64,000 bases of DNA, from the NCBI RefSeq assembly GCF_002127325.2, contig NC_035437.2, forward strand, positions 110,016,321-110,080,320. The letters run 5' to 3'. The notes below the pieces were generated by a model. The model saw only the letters and a program-made list of their open reading frames with translations, made no database searches and had not been told where the DNA came from. The DNA is from Helianthus annuus. Its lineage: Eukaryota; Streptophyta; Magnoliopsida; Asterales; Asteraceae. Position 1 is the stretch's first letter, and each line of letters begins with the position of its first letter. The translations under genes and the position numbers were made by a program. Of the stretch, positions 1-10,186 are shown piece after piece.

Positions 1-329
1 TGCTGAATGGTGTTATGTTTGTGCTGAATGATGTTATTTTTGTGTGAATGGTGTTTTTTTTGTGCTGAATGGTGTTATATTTTCTGAATGGCGTTATATT
101 TTTTAAAAACACCATGTATGAACATGCTCTGAATGGTGTTATATTTATGGACGGTTATAAGTTCTTAAATCAAGGATTTTCTCTCTCCAAATCCTTAAAT
201 CAAGGATTACCATATTTGAATTTGTTAATGTATTTACAATTATACCATTTTCAATTACTTTAGATCTAATGGTTGAGATTTTTTCTTACCTTTCTCACAC
301 TTTTGGTCTTTTTTACAATAACTCCACCC

Positions 330-330
<1 letters not shown>
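1..330. repeat. Right part of a (TA)n-bounded repeat with iterated GAATGGTGTTAT motif
   Basis: The first 145 bases hold about six copies of a GAATGGTGTTAT-like motif spaced roughly 20 bases apart, with a GAATGGCGTTAT variant. The segment ends at ...CTCCACCC directly against a (TA)n tract, which is how the elements at 6686-15744 end. I infer it is the right end of such an element whose left end lies outside the window. The small ORFs here are low-complexity and I do not regard them as genes. Confidence 0.45.

Positions 331-374
<44 letters not shown>
331..374. repeat. Compound microsatellite (AT)n(GT)n
   Basis: An uninterrupted AT dinucleotide run (331-354) passes into a GT run (355-374). It marks the edge of the repeat on its left. 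Confidence 0.95.
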
Positions 375-1997
375 ATTTAAACGTTTTGATAAAAAAAACA
401 AAAAAAAAGCGCCAAGTAATTATTTTTAAAAAAGAAAGTTTAAATTTTTATGTCACTTGTAATAAATTTTTAAGTTTTCTTAACTTATGTGGGTTCTCCT
501 AATATTCTTCCGTTGTATACATAGTATAGGGTTTGGCTACAACGGTCAAACCTTACAAATTATAGGAACGCATTTAAGCTATTGATCTTGGAGACGGGGG
601 GTCGTAGGCGCACCACATCCCATGGAGGGAATAAAAGTGGCTGGAAGGGTAAGATAGTAATTGCAACAATTATTGACTTTCTGATAATTTGCACCCGTTT
701 CAACAAATATACTATTGATATACATTTGAAAAAAAAAATGAACAGAGTTTTTTATGGTGTTTTTTAACCGGACGTTTTATGGTTTTTTGTATAGTGGGTT
801 TTATGCTGACGCTTTTAATTTGGGACATCATTGTGTGTCTTTTTAAACAGAATCTTTATGGTGTTTTTAATTGGACAATTTTTATTGTGCTTTTCATTTA
901 AAAAATAGGTTTTTGATTTTTAACTAGCTATTTATGGCGTTTTTCTCTTGGTAACTGTATAGTTGTAATTCATGGAGTTTTTGGCTCTGTAAAGCATAAA
1001 AAATTACCCGAGATGGGTATATCATGAAATGCCACCTTTTATGGCATTTTTCATTTTAAAAATAGGTTATTTGTGTTTTTTCAACTTGGTTTTTATTGCG
1101 TTTTCTCTTTGGTAACTATATAGTTGTAATTCACGGAGTGAATTGCAGGCTAAAACAACACAAAAGTTTCACAATCCAAAAACTTCATAAAATTGTACAG
1201 TTTAAAAACGCGATAAAAACACCCACTTTCATAAAAACACAGTTTATGTCATTTTTTTATTTCAAAAGTATATAAATAATATACTCGTTGCAATGATAAT
1301 AAAACATGACTCGGTTTTATGGTGTATTAAAAAATAATAATACGTATAAAAAAGTTACAAGCTTTTAAAACAAATGTAGGAGATGCATGTGACTTACATG
1401 TGCATGGTATTTAACAAATGAGTGGCATGTGCATGTGCTTTTTAACAATATTTTCTTTAGGCTGAAGGGTGTGGGGGATCATAGTTTGGACATGATTCGC
1501 CACCTAGAAACATGAATGAAAGGCTATATTACCCCCTTGCTTGATACACCATGGTTCGCATGGATTAAACCATGGCAACCCTGGTCTTTTTTTCCATTTT
1601 CCAAGATTTTCTTTCCTTTTTCTTTATACAAAAATAAAGTAAAATAAATAAGGGGATAGTGGTTTGAGTCATGACCATACCCTTAGGCAAGACGGGGCGC
1701 CCTGTGATAGGAGAACGAGCACGCATTGATTGGCATGGAATACCACCGCCGGTGGATGTTATCACGCGTGGAACGAATTAAGCGTGATCACAAGCACGCG
1801 TTTTGAAATCAAAAAATTGAACATTGGGGTTGATTGTGACCGTTAACATGTTACCATTTGTAGAATTATATATATACACACACAATATAATTGTTCAAAA
1901 TATCAAACATTCTTTCAAACAATCTCCCCACAATACAACCATTCCAACACAAAAAATACAATCATTTAAACTTCAAAAAAATTCAATTCAACCAAAG
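375..1997. other. AT-rich non-coding stretch, no gene seen
   Basis: This stretch is AT-rich and contains scattered TTTATGGTGTTTTT-like motifs (about 750-1120) that resemble the motif family at positions 1-145 and in the element at 10187-12681. No ORF has recognisable protein features. Positions 1860-1997 are CA- and AT-rich and probably represent the leader of the Myb-like pseudogene that follows. Confidence 0.5.
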
Positions 1998-3132
1998 ATG
2001 GAAGGTTCAAGCAAACGAGGTTCGGGTCTGAATAAAATACCCGTACGACCGAAGGTTCGAGCTAATCTTGGCTAGCCGGTGAGATTTCGGTTGCAAGACG
2101 AACCTGACCCAAATCCAACTGTTTCCCAACCAACCCTTTCAAACCCAACAATTTCCGCCATTTCAAACCTGACCGTGTCAAAACCAACCTTTCGTTCCAC
2201 CATTTCAACCTCAACAAATTGAAACACGGCCATTTCAAACTCACTAATTCAACGTTGACCCACTAGAAGATAACAACCCCATCCACCAATTCGCCCGTGC
2301 TTACCGCGAACCACAACAACAACCTGATGATGATGACATTGAAGAAGAAGAAGACGATCAAGAAGTTGAAATCGTCCCAACATCCCCTCGGAGAGCATGG
2401 AGGAGCGAGTAAGAGGTCGCCTTGGTCAAGACATACTTGCACACCTCCGAAAACAAGAAACATTCGAACGAACAAAAAAGTGACTTGTTTTGGAGACGAG
2501 TCATATCTCATTTTGGCAAACTTCCCGGTTCGACGGAACGAAACACGGATCAAATGACTTCGAAGTGGGGAGATTTTAATCAAAAAAATTAAGTAAATTT
2601 AACGCTTGGTTCATTCAATTGGTACGTGTTTTTTAAACGTTAACTGTTTTTTATTTTATAAAACATAAAACTGTTTAAAAAAAAAACAAAAAATTGTTTT
2701 ATAAATTTTTAAAAACAGAAAACTGTTTTTTATTTTTAAAAACATAAAATAGTTTAAAAAAAAACAGAATTACAGTTTTTAAAAAACAGAAAACATAAAA
2801 CAGTTTTCTTTTAAACAGAAAACAATTCTTAAAAAATAGTAAAACAGTTTTTTTAAAAAACAAAAAACATAAAATTGTTTTTTTTAAACTGTTTTTTTTT
2901 AAACTGTTTTTTTAAACTGTTTTTTTTATTTTTAAAAACATAAAAAAGTTTTATAATTTTTGTATTTTTTGTAGACTCGAAATCCACAAAGTGGAGCGAG
3001 CGAGGTGACTATCATAAAAAACACCTTAGAAGACTATTGTCGGACATACAAGCTTAAAAGTTTTCCACACTAGGCGGTTTGGGAGGTTGCGAGACATCAC
3101 CCGAAGTGGGTACCGGTTGACTTGGTCGACAT

Positions 3133-3874
3133 CAGGGGCGGACCCACATAGGATGGGTCGGGGTCCGCAGATCCCAATGTTTTCTAAACATTTAGTAGAA
3201 CCGGTATGTTAGCTTTTTTAAGGACCCCATACAAATAATACGTTGAACCCCATAGTGTTAAAAATAAACTTGGTGTGGTGGTAAATCCCTTCTCCCCAAA
3301 CAAATAGGTATCAAGTTCGACCCTTATCTGTAGCATGTTTTGTTTCTTTTATAGCAACCCACTTGACATGGTTTGGCATTTTGAATAATTCTAGGAGGGA
3401 TTAATTGCTGCCATCATGGCTATCATTATTGGGAACAACATACCAATATTCTTAATCCTTATAAATGTTCTTTTAAAGGTCAATTAATGTGATTGAAATA
3501 TGCAAATACAAGAGTTTGGCGAACGCTTTGGTGAGGTAACAACCGAATTACTTACGTGTATAACTTGAGCCGGATGATAATTTTAGTGCGTCTAATGTTT
3601 AAAAGATAAGGTTGGCTGAGTTATATCCGTTTGATTTTCGTAGGAACAACTTAAACTATTTGTGATGTTTCCTTTTTCATTTCAATGACATCTTTTGTTT
3701 ACTTTGTGTTTTCTAATGAGTAATGAGCATATAGTTTTATCTGATATTGTATTTTATTATGTTTCTCGTCTCGCCCCGACCGACAATTGACCCGAAAGTT
3801 CTAACTTTTAGTTGTAAAAAATCTTAACAGCGAAAATGGGACCCCAGTGAAAAAAAATCTTGGGTCCGCCACTG
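3133..3874. mobile_element. hAT MITE (742 bp) inserted in the ORF1 pseudogene
   Basis: The ends are CAGGGGCGGACCCA and TGGGTCCGCCACTG, a 14-bp terminal inverted repeat with one mismatch. The element is flanked by a perfect 8-bp target duplication GTCGACAT at 3125-3132 and 3875-3882, the length typical of hAT transposition. It encodes no protein, so it must have been moved in trans. Its left 200 bp aligns with the element at 5333-5684 read in reverse, so they are one family; this copy is about 390 bp longer in its right half. Confidence 0.93.
3271..3322 (+). other. tRNA-like A-box/B-box segment inside the hAT MITE
   Basis: TGGTGTGGTGGTAAATCCC resembles a pol III A box plus D-loop, and AAGTTCGACCC, about 42 bases downstream, resembles a B box (GGTTCGANTCC). 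The equivalent segment in the MITE at 5333-5684 matches tRNA even better. I infer a tRNA or SINE head captured by the MITE ancestor. It is not a functional tRNA gene because there is no complete cloverleaf. Confidence 0.5.
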
Positions 3875-4341
3875 GTCGACATGGATGGGCCGACGGCTCC
3901 AAGAAAAAGAGGAGGTCCTAAAAGATTAAAAACCTCCGAGTCCAGGAACTACACTACTTCCGAGTCGGGTAACAAGCCCCAAATGAATTTGAACGACCAA
4001 CCCGATGACGAACCCAATCAAGATGGTACACGGACAAGGTCGCGCTGCAAGAAAAGTGGTGATTCGGCAAGTAAATGAAAGGAAGCGGTGGCGGAGTCGA
4101 TCTCCGAAATCAAAGATGCTAAATTGATGGAAATGGCCGAATCTAAAGATAGAAGAGAAAAACTTGTGGCGGCAAAACTTAAACGTGAGGAGTCGTATAT
4201 TCGACACTTGACCGAAAACAAAAAAATAGTGATTTAAACGTCTTGTTACAACCACACAAAAATCTCGAAGAACCGTTTAAGTCGATCGTACTTCAACGCA
4301 AACGCGAGATATGTGAAAAGTGGGGTTGGGAGATGCCGTAG

Positions 4342-4760
4342 GTTTTTTTAATTTGCAATGTTTAGTTTTTTTTAGTTTGTAATTTAGGATTTATTTACAT
4401 GAAATTTATAATTTATATTTTATTGTTAATTTATAATTAAAAAAAAACCATCACTAATTCATTAGGGATGGACATTTCGTCTAAAATCTATCACTAATGA
4501 TAGAATAATACTGGATGACATGTCGAAACTTGATTGGATGTTTTGAGTGATGGAATTTCATCATTAGTGGAGCGCCCCTACCACCTAAGGATAGTGGTTT
4601 TGAATGATGGATTAAAGGTGTATGACATGCCATTGACGTAGAAGATTATGACAATATCCTATTCCCTTATTGTAAATTAACACAAGTGCCACATACCGAA
4701 TTTGTTCCTGCAGTTTGTAAGGTTTTGGTTATTTTTAGAAAATTCCTCTCCTATATATAT
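4342..4760. other. Non-coding flank of pseudogene copy A
   Basis: This is AT-rich at first, then holds short palindromic pieces such as CCATCACTAATTCATTAGGG and CATCATTAGTGG (4447-4570). These could be the subterminal region of the transposon that carried copy A, but I could not find a matching left terminus with the same 3-bp target duplication, so no boundary is claimed. Confidence 0.35.
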
Positions 4761-4762
4761 AG

Positions 4763-5072
4763 TTTGGGAGAGGCTCATTGGGGAACCAAGAGAATTATAG
4801 GTTTCACATGTGAAAAACTCATAAGATGTCATTATTTAAGTGAAAATTCATTTTTACATATATTTTGTTTTCATATAAACACGTATAAAAGTAGTTTCAA
4901 TTAAAAAAAAAATTTAAAAATTCTTTACTTTTAAACTGTTTTTCTTTTTACTTTTTTACTTTTTTATTAAAACGACTTCCATCGTGTGTTTATGTTAAAA
5001 ATACAAGTTTTCTATATGTAAAATTAAGTGTTTTACGTTTTTCAAATGTGAAAACTATAGTTCCCCGATTAT
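4763..5072. repeat. Possible decayed (TA)n-bounded inverted-repeat element
   Basis: The left end follows a TATATATA tract and reads TTTGGGAGAGGCTCATTGGG, similar to the terminus of the element at 6686. An imperfect inverted copy containing TTTCACATGTGAAA-like and GGGGAAC motifs is read on the other strand at about 5041-5072. No TA tract remains on the right, so this is a weak call. Confidence 0.4.
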
Positions 5073-5332
5073 CAATTTTTTTAGCTCCCTAACTAAATCA
5101 TCGTTTATTTTATAGTTTCCTACCTAAATCATTGTTTATTACATTTAGGTGGTGTTTGTTTTTTTTAAAAAAATCTGTGCAGACTATTCAATATGCGCCG
5201 CACATACGACACATAGAGCTCTTCTTATTGCAGACTTGCCAAACCACTTTTAAGATCTTTTAAGGTCCGCAGAGGGTTAAACACCACCACCACCACCCAC
5301 CGTCCATGTCCACGTCCACCACCCACCACTAC

Positions 5333-5684
5333 CAGTGGCGGACCCAGAATTTTTTTTAAATGGGGTCCATTTTTTTTAGTGTTCAAAATTTTCATAACAA
5401 AACGTTAAAATTTTCGGGTCGATCCTCGTTCGGGTCGGGTCAAAGCAAAGTTTGAATTAGATTTAAAAGAAAATAAGAAAAACAAGATATATAAGGATTG
5501 AACCCATGACCTCTTGCTTGTAAAGAGGGGAATTTACCACTACACCACTTCACTTTTCTTTCTATGGTGTCCACCTAACTGTATTTATGGGGTCCTTATA
5601 AAATTTAATACACCGGATCTACTAATTTTTTAAAAAACATTGGGGTCCGGGGACCCCGATCCGTTATAAGTGGGTCCGCCCCTG
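5333..5684. mobile_element. hAT MITE (352 bp), second copy of the family at 3133
   Basis: The termini are CAGTGGCGGACCCA and TGGGTCCGCCCCTG, flanked by a perfect 8-bp duplication ACCACTAC at 5325-5332 and 5685-5692. The target was a CCACCA-rich low-complexity tract (5281-5332 and 5691-5800). Read in reverse, its first 200 bases align with the first 200 of the 3133-3874 copy, including the tRNA-like segment. Confidence 0.93.
5495..5550 (-). other. tRNA-like segment inside the hAT MITE
   Basis: On the minus strand, TGGTGTAGTGGTAA (A-box-like) is followed by GGGTTCAATCC (B-box-like) with tRNA-like spacing and an AAGAGGTCATGGGTTCAATC T-arm-like stretch. It sits at the same position and orientation within the MITE as the segment at 3271-3322, so it was present in their common ancestor. 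Acceptor and anticodon stems are not evident. Confidence 0.55.
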
Positions 5685-5692
5685 ACCACTAC

Positions 5693-6685
5693 CACCCACC
5701 GTCCACATCAACCACCCACCACCACCGTCTACCACGACCGTCCACCGTCTACCATCACCGTCCACCACCACCCACCACCACCATCCGTACACCACCACTA
5801 ACAGTCTTCTTCTTGCAGATTGCAAAGGTTTGGTGTAACTTTTCTTCTACAGATATATGTACATGTTGTCCGCAGATTACATACATTTTACCTCTTAAAA
5901 AACAAATTGAACCTTAGTGTTTTATTTTATGTTTGTAAGAAAAGTCATATAACAACACGTGATTGTAGATATATCTTTTTAAATATGCAATGGATCCATC
6001 CATAATTTTGTAATGGCATAACATCAACTCAAAGATGGTTGTGAGACGTGAGTAATTATTGTTGAGCATTGAATGGGACGAACAAGTTGGATTAATATAT
6101 TTGTGGATGAGAGACAACTTTTTGATGATTGAAATATATTGATTGTATAAGAAGTTTGACTGATTATGTTGAATTGTTGACCATAATATTGTTCTTCAAA
6201 CTTTAATTTCCTTTACCATGATCTTGGAGTCTTGACCATCTAGAGTTCGATCTAGTATTTATATATCTATCCATTATCTATCTATCACATGTCTAATTGA
6301 AATGTGACAAAGAAAACACTAAAATATGCATTTATTAATTTCGACTCAAAATTCATAGGTAAAAAATTGCTTTGTTATCAATATAAAATCATAACTTAAA
6401 AAGACTTAAAATGCTGCAAAATTTTTTCGAAAATAAAAAAAAAAAACGTCTAGAGTCGCTTTTCATTCTATGCTTGTCTTTTTCTCTTTGCAACACAGCC
6501 ACAAGATCCATCGCAGCCTAAGACAAATGGTTGCTCGAGCCGGTAGAACCACTAATAATTTAGTTATTGTTTGATGCAGATGATGGTAGCTTAGTGGTCA
6601 GGAACAAGTAGCGTAACATTAAACAAACTTTTTGTGTTTAATAAAGTATATTGATTGATTAATAAGTTTAATATATATATATATA
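5693..6685. other. CCACCA-rich tract and AT-rich spacer, no gene seen
   Basis: Positions 5693-5800 continue the CCACCACCG low-complexity tract interrupted by the MITE. The remainder is AT-rich, with a TATC-like run near 6260-6285. I see no conserved protein signal in it. Confidence 0.5.
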
Positions 6686-7219
6686 GGGGAAGGTTCATTG
6701 GGGTACACTAAAAAAGTGGGGAACAACGGGGAACCGACTCAAACGACCTCCCATTGGACTCATTCCAGCGGCGTTGGAACCGGCTCGTCGAATCCTAACT
6801 AAGATCTCTTAACCCTAAACCCTAAATCCTAACTCCTAAACTCTAAACCCTAAAGCTAAAAAATAAGGCTAAACCATAAAATCTAAACGATAAACCCAAA
6901 AGCTAAACCCTAAAGGTTAAACCTAAAGCTAAACCTTAAAGCTAAACCCTAAAGCTAAACCCTAAACCCTAAAACTAAACCCTAAAGCTAAACCCTAAAG
7001 ATAAACCCTAAGGCTAAACCCTAAAGCTAAACCATAAAAGCCAAACCCTAATATATTTAGGGTTTAGGACTTATGATTTAGGGTTTAGGGTTAAGAGATC
7101 CTAGTTAGGGTTCGATAAGCCGGTTCCAACACCGCTAGAATGAGTCCAATCGGAGTTCGTTTGAGCCGGTTCCCCACTGTTCCCCACTTTTTTAGTGTTC
7201 CCCAATGAACATCACACAC

Positions 7220-7220
<1 letters not shown>
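6686..7220. mobile_element. (TA)n-bounded inverted-repeat element E1 with CCCTAAA core
   Basis: It lies between (TA)n tracts (6671-6685 and 7221-7240). The left arm, starting GGGGAAGGTTCATTGGGG, and the right arm, ending CCCCAATGAACATCACACAC, form an imperfect inverted repeat of roughly 130 bp that includes GGAACCGGCT and GACTCATTC blocks. The core is a degenerate telomere-like array. There is no coding capacity. The (TA)n setting recalls elements described in rice as Micron, but no assignment was tested. Confidence 0.75.
6811..7094. repeat. Degenerate telomere-like CCCTAAA array inside E1
   Basis: There are two to three dozen units of the type AAACCCTAAA and AAAGCTAAACCCT, with a reversed TTTAGGGTTTAGGG patch at about 7057-7092. 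The unit length drifts between 7 and 14 bases, so this is not a clean interstitial telomere. Confidence 0.85.
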
Positions 7221-7263
<43 letters not shown>

Positions 7264-7670
7264 GGGCCAGGATCATTTCAGAACCATAAATATTTACAGA
7301 ACTCGCAGAACTCCTAATAAACAATCTTTTTATTTAAATATTTTTATTTTTAGGATAATTTTATCATTTATTATGTGTATTTTTACAATTACATACATGT
7401 TAAGAGTAATTTTATCATTTTTTATATGTAATTTTATAATTACACATATGTAAACTAGTTTTTTACATATATGTAATTAGTTATGACGCATATATATAAT
7501 TTTGGCAATTAAACATATGTAAACTACTTTTTACATGTATGTAAACAAAGAAATACATATAATAGATGATAAAAAGATCCTAAATACAAAAACTTATATA
7601 TAAAATGATTGTTTATTAGGAGTTCTGAAAGTTCTGTAATTATTTAGAGTTCTGAAATGAACTCAACCTA
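7264..7670. mobile_element. (TA)n-bounded inverted-repeat element E2
   Basis: The left end GGGCCAGGATCATTTCAGAA and the right end, whose reverse reads TAGGTTGAGTTCATTTCAGA, form inverted arms. The arms continue through ACAGAACT, CTCCTAATAAACAATC and an AT-rich middle. The flanks are (TA)n(TGTA)n on the left and TGTATATATA on the right. It is non-coding. Confidence 0.7.
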
Positions 7671-7844
7671 TGTATATATAGGGGAAGGATCCACTAAAAA
7701 GTGGATTTTGCCCAAGTAGCCTAAGAATGATTGTGATGATGACATGTGGCACTTCTAATATGTAGGAATAAAGGCCATTTTGGTCCTTATAAATAGAAGT
7801 GAAATTGACATGTGGCACCCTTTTTGTTTTTTAAAAATACAACA

Positions 7845-8105
7845 AAAAAAAATCTAGTACAAAAAAATCTAGCACAAAAAATCTAGTACAAAAAAATATA
7901 GCACAAAAAATATAGTACAAAAAAATATAGCACAAAAAAATCTAGTACAAAAAAATATAGCACGGAAAAATTAAGCAAAAAAATGTATTACAAAAAAATT
8001 CAGCACAAAAAATTGAGGAAAAAAATTAAGAAAAAAAAATTCAGCACAAAAAATTTAGTACAAAAATATAGTGCAAAAATACAACAAAAAATATTATACA
8101 ACATA
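7845..8105. repeat. Tandem AAAAAATCTAGTAC-type repeat
   Basis: Roughly a dozen and a half imperfect units of 13-15 bases alternate between AAAAAATCTAGTAC and AAAAATATAGCAC. This makes the strand strongly A-rich. The 63-residue lysine-rich ORF here is a by-product of the repeat. Confidence 0.85.
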
Positions 8106-8428
8106 GAAATACAACACATTTTAGTGGGTTTTTTAGTCTTCGTATATTATATAGCAATATGGTACTCAAATTAAAGATAAAAAGACGCTCGATTTTACGA
8201 TGAAATTTTTATAAAAAAATAATATCTTATAAAAAAGTTATAAACGTTTAAAAAATTGGGGTGAAATATGCATGTGTCTTGCATATGGAGATAGAAAGTC
8301 CATAAATAAGATTTTCCCAATATACCCTTCCACTCCTCCTTTCTCCTACACTTTCATCTTAACCATTGATTTGAAAAATGAATGGTTAAGATTACTTCTC
8401 ATCCTACTTAGGCAAAATAAACTTTTTA

Positions 8429-10153
8429 GAGTTAATTGCCAAAATCGACCCTGAGGTTTGGGCAGGTTTGTCATTTTCGTTCAAAATGACATTTTTGTAC
8501 CAAATTGCCCCCAACGTTTGTAACTTTTTTCCATTTTCATCCAAACCACTAACTTAGTTTAATTTTTCTGTTAAGTTGAGGATATTTAGATAAAACTGGC
8601 AAATATAAAACCACAGGGACGATTTTGGCAATTTACTCAAACTCTTTTAAATTTCTTTTATTTAATAAGAGTTAATTGCCATTTTAGTCCCTGTGGTTTG
8701 GGCCATTTTGTCAGTTTATTCCAAAGGTTTCATTTTTAACATCTGGATCCAAAAAGGTTTTATCGTTGCCATTTTGGTCCAACTGACTTAACTCCATCCA
8801 TAACTGTTAAGTCTGCCAAGGGCATTTTTGTCATTTCATTCATCTTTTTATTAACCCTTTTTTCTTTATTGCTTTTTCTTTTAAATGAAATGACAAAAAT
8901 ACCCTTGGCAGACTTAACAGATATGGATGGAGTTAAGTCAGTTGGACCAAAATGGCAACGATGAAACCTTTTTGGATCCAGATGTTAAAAATGAAACCTT
9001 TAGATGAAACTGGCAAAATGACCCAAACCACAGGGACTAAAATGGCATTTAACTCTTTAATTAATTTTTTTTACATATATAATAAAAAAGAATATACATG
9101 CAATTTTTTATGAAAAAAATAATAGCTTTGTTACATAATTCTAATAAATTTAATTCCAACCACTAACTAAGTTAATTTTTCTATTAAGGCGAAGGAATTT
9201 TATAACTAAGACAAAAGTTAATTTCTAATTTTTTATACAGATCAATTTTATAAAAAATAAAATCTACTTAAACCTCTAAATTTTATAAAACTAAAATGCT
9301 GGTGACCTTATTGAAAAAAGTCAAATAAAAAAATCTGATCATATGTACTAAGTTTGTAATTCATCTTCTACTCTTTTAAATTCGCTCCTAAGGATAAACA
9401 GAAGCCAATGCCCCCCCCCCCCTCCCAAATCAAACAACGTATCGTTACCAAACCTTAAAATTACCCACCAAATTGTAATTATAATGCTATGAACCAAAAG
9501 TTTTTTACTCAAGCCACTCAGAATAAGTATTAGTTAGTTACCCTCATAATCTTAATTAAATAAATATTTTATTTGTACCAACATATTTCCTAGGTGCTCA
9601 ACACATTTAAAAATATGTAACGTTTTACAATTTTTTTCTATCTCTACAAGTTATAAATACTAAAAGTTGTAATCGATTGTTATGTGTTGCAAACCAATGA
9701 CGTTTTCTCTTTATAAAACTGATTTATATTAAGAAGTTGTAAATTAATTTCTGTCTTAATTTATAAAATTTAAAACATTCTTCACCTTAACATAAAAAAT
9801 AAACTGAGTTGGTGATTTGGATGAAAATTTATAAAAATTATGTGACAAAACTATTAACTTTTTTTTTTCTAAAAACTCCATGTATATTCTTTTTTTAATA
9901 TATATGTAACAAAAACAATTAAATAAAATAAATTAAAAGGGTTTGAGTAAATTGCCAAAATCGTCTCTGTGGTTTTATATTTGCCAGTTTCATCCAAATA
10001 TCCTTAACTTAACAGAAAAAATAAACTAAGTTAGTGGTTTGGATGAAAATGGCAAAAAGTTACAAACGTTGGGGGCAATTTGGTAAAAAGTGTCATTTTG
10101 GACGAAAATGACAAACGTGCCCAAACCTCAGGGACGATTTTATCAATTAACTC
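8429..10153. mobile_element. MULE-type foldback element (1725 bp)
   Basis: The arms of about 215 bp begin GAGTTAATTGCCAAAATCG on the left and end with its complement GATTTTATCAATTAACTC on the right, and the inverted homology extends further inward in AT-rich sequence. A 9-bp target duplication is present with one mismatch (AACTTTTTA at 8420-8428, AACGTTTTA at 10154-10162), a length typical of Mutator-like elements. No transposase is encoded. The left arm is itself interrupted by the element at 8669-9055. Confidence 0.85.
8669..9055. mobile_element. Smaller MULE-type foldback nested in the left arm of the larger one
   Basis: The termini are GAGTTAATTGCCATTTTAGT and ACTAAAATGGCATTTAACTC. The two halves are inverted copies sharing blocks such as CCCTTGGCAGACTTAACAG read on one strand and its complement on the other. 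Flanks ATTTAATAA and TTTAATTAA look like a 9-bp duplication altered by a small indel. Its end sequence resembles the host MULE, so one family has inserted into a relative. Confidence 0.8.
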
Positions 10154-10186
10154 AACGTTTTATTTGATCTTACCCCTATATATATA

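Larger units (their letters stand above)
1998..4341 (+). pseudogene. PIF/Harbinger-type ORF1 (Myb/SANT-like) pseudogene, copy A, split by a hAT MITE
   Basis: The intact family encodes the Myb/SANT-like DNA-binding ORF1 partner of PIF/Harbinger transposases, often mis-annotated in plants as a GST T3-like protein. The start is the ATG at 1998. Residues read from about 2284 show an acidic stretch, then the SANT helices (EVALVKTYLH, LFWRRVISHFGKL, QMTSKWGDFN). An AT-rich presumed intron lies at about 2580-2970, followed by VWEVARHHPKWVPVDLVDM. A basic linker follows, and the tail ends KREICEKWGWEMP at 4341, matching the tail of copy B at 33728. Lesions are a TAA at 2410-2412 inside the SANT domain, a TAG at 3071-3073, a TGA at 4076-4078, a frameshift near 4229, and the MITE at 3133-3874. 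Removing the MITE and one target copy restores the local frame (DLVDMDGP). No transposase ORF is visible beside it. Confidence 0.8.
7681..10176. mobile_element. (TA)n-bounded inverted-repeat element E3, interrupted by a MULE
   Basis: The left terminus GGGGAAGGATCCACTAAAAA with TTTTGCCCAAGTAGCC matches the reverse of the right terminus only if the MULE at 8429-10153 and one 9-bp target copy are removed. The rejoined right arm then ends ...ATCTTACCCC against TATATATA. This both defines E3 and supports the MULE insertion. The inside holds a tandem A-rich repeat (7845-8105). Confidence 0.75.

Noticed and set aside
1450..4575. Harbinger termini for ORF1 copy A
   Set aside because: Candidate ends near 1459 (GGCTGAAGGGTG) and 4589 (reverse GGTGGTAGGGGC) match only partly, and the flanking triplets are TTA and TAA, not the same, so no boundary is claimed.
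5495..5550. A tRNA gene
   Set aside because: Only A-box-like and B-box-like parts are present; no complete cloverleaf or acceptor stem can be formed by eye, and it lies inside a MITE.
6811..7094. A true interstitial or terminal telomere
   Set aside because: The CCCTAAA units are degenerate, interrupted by AGCTAAA, contain a strand switch, and are enclosed by the inverted arms of a TA-bounded element.
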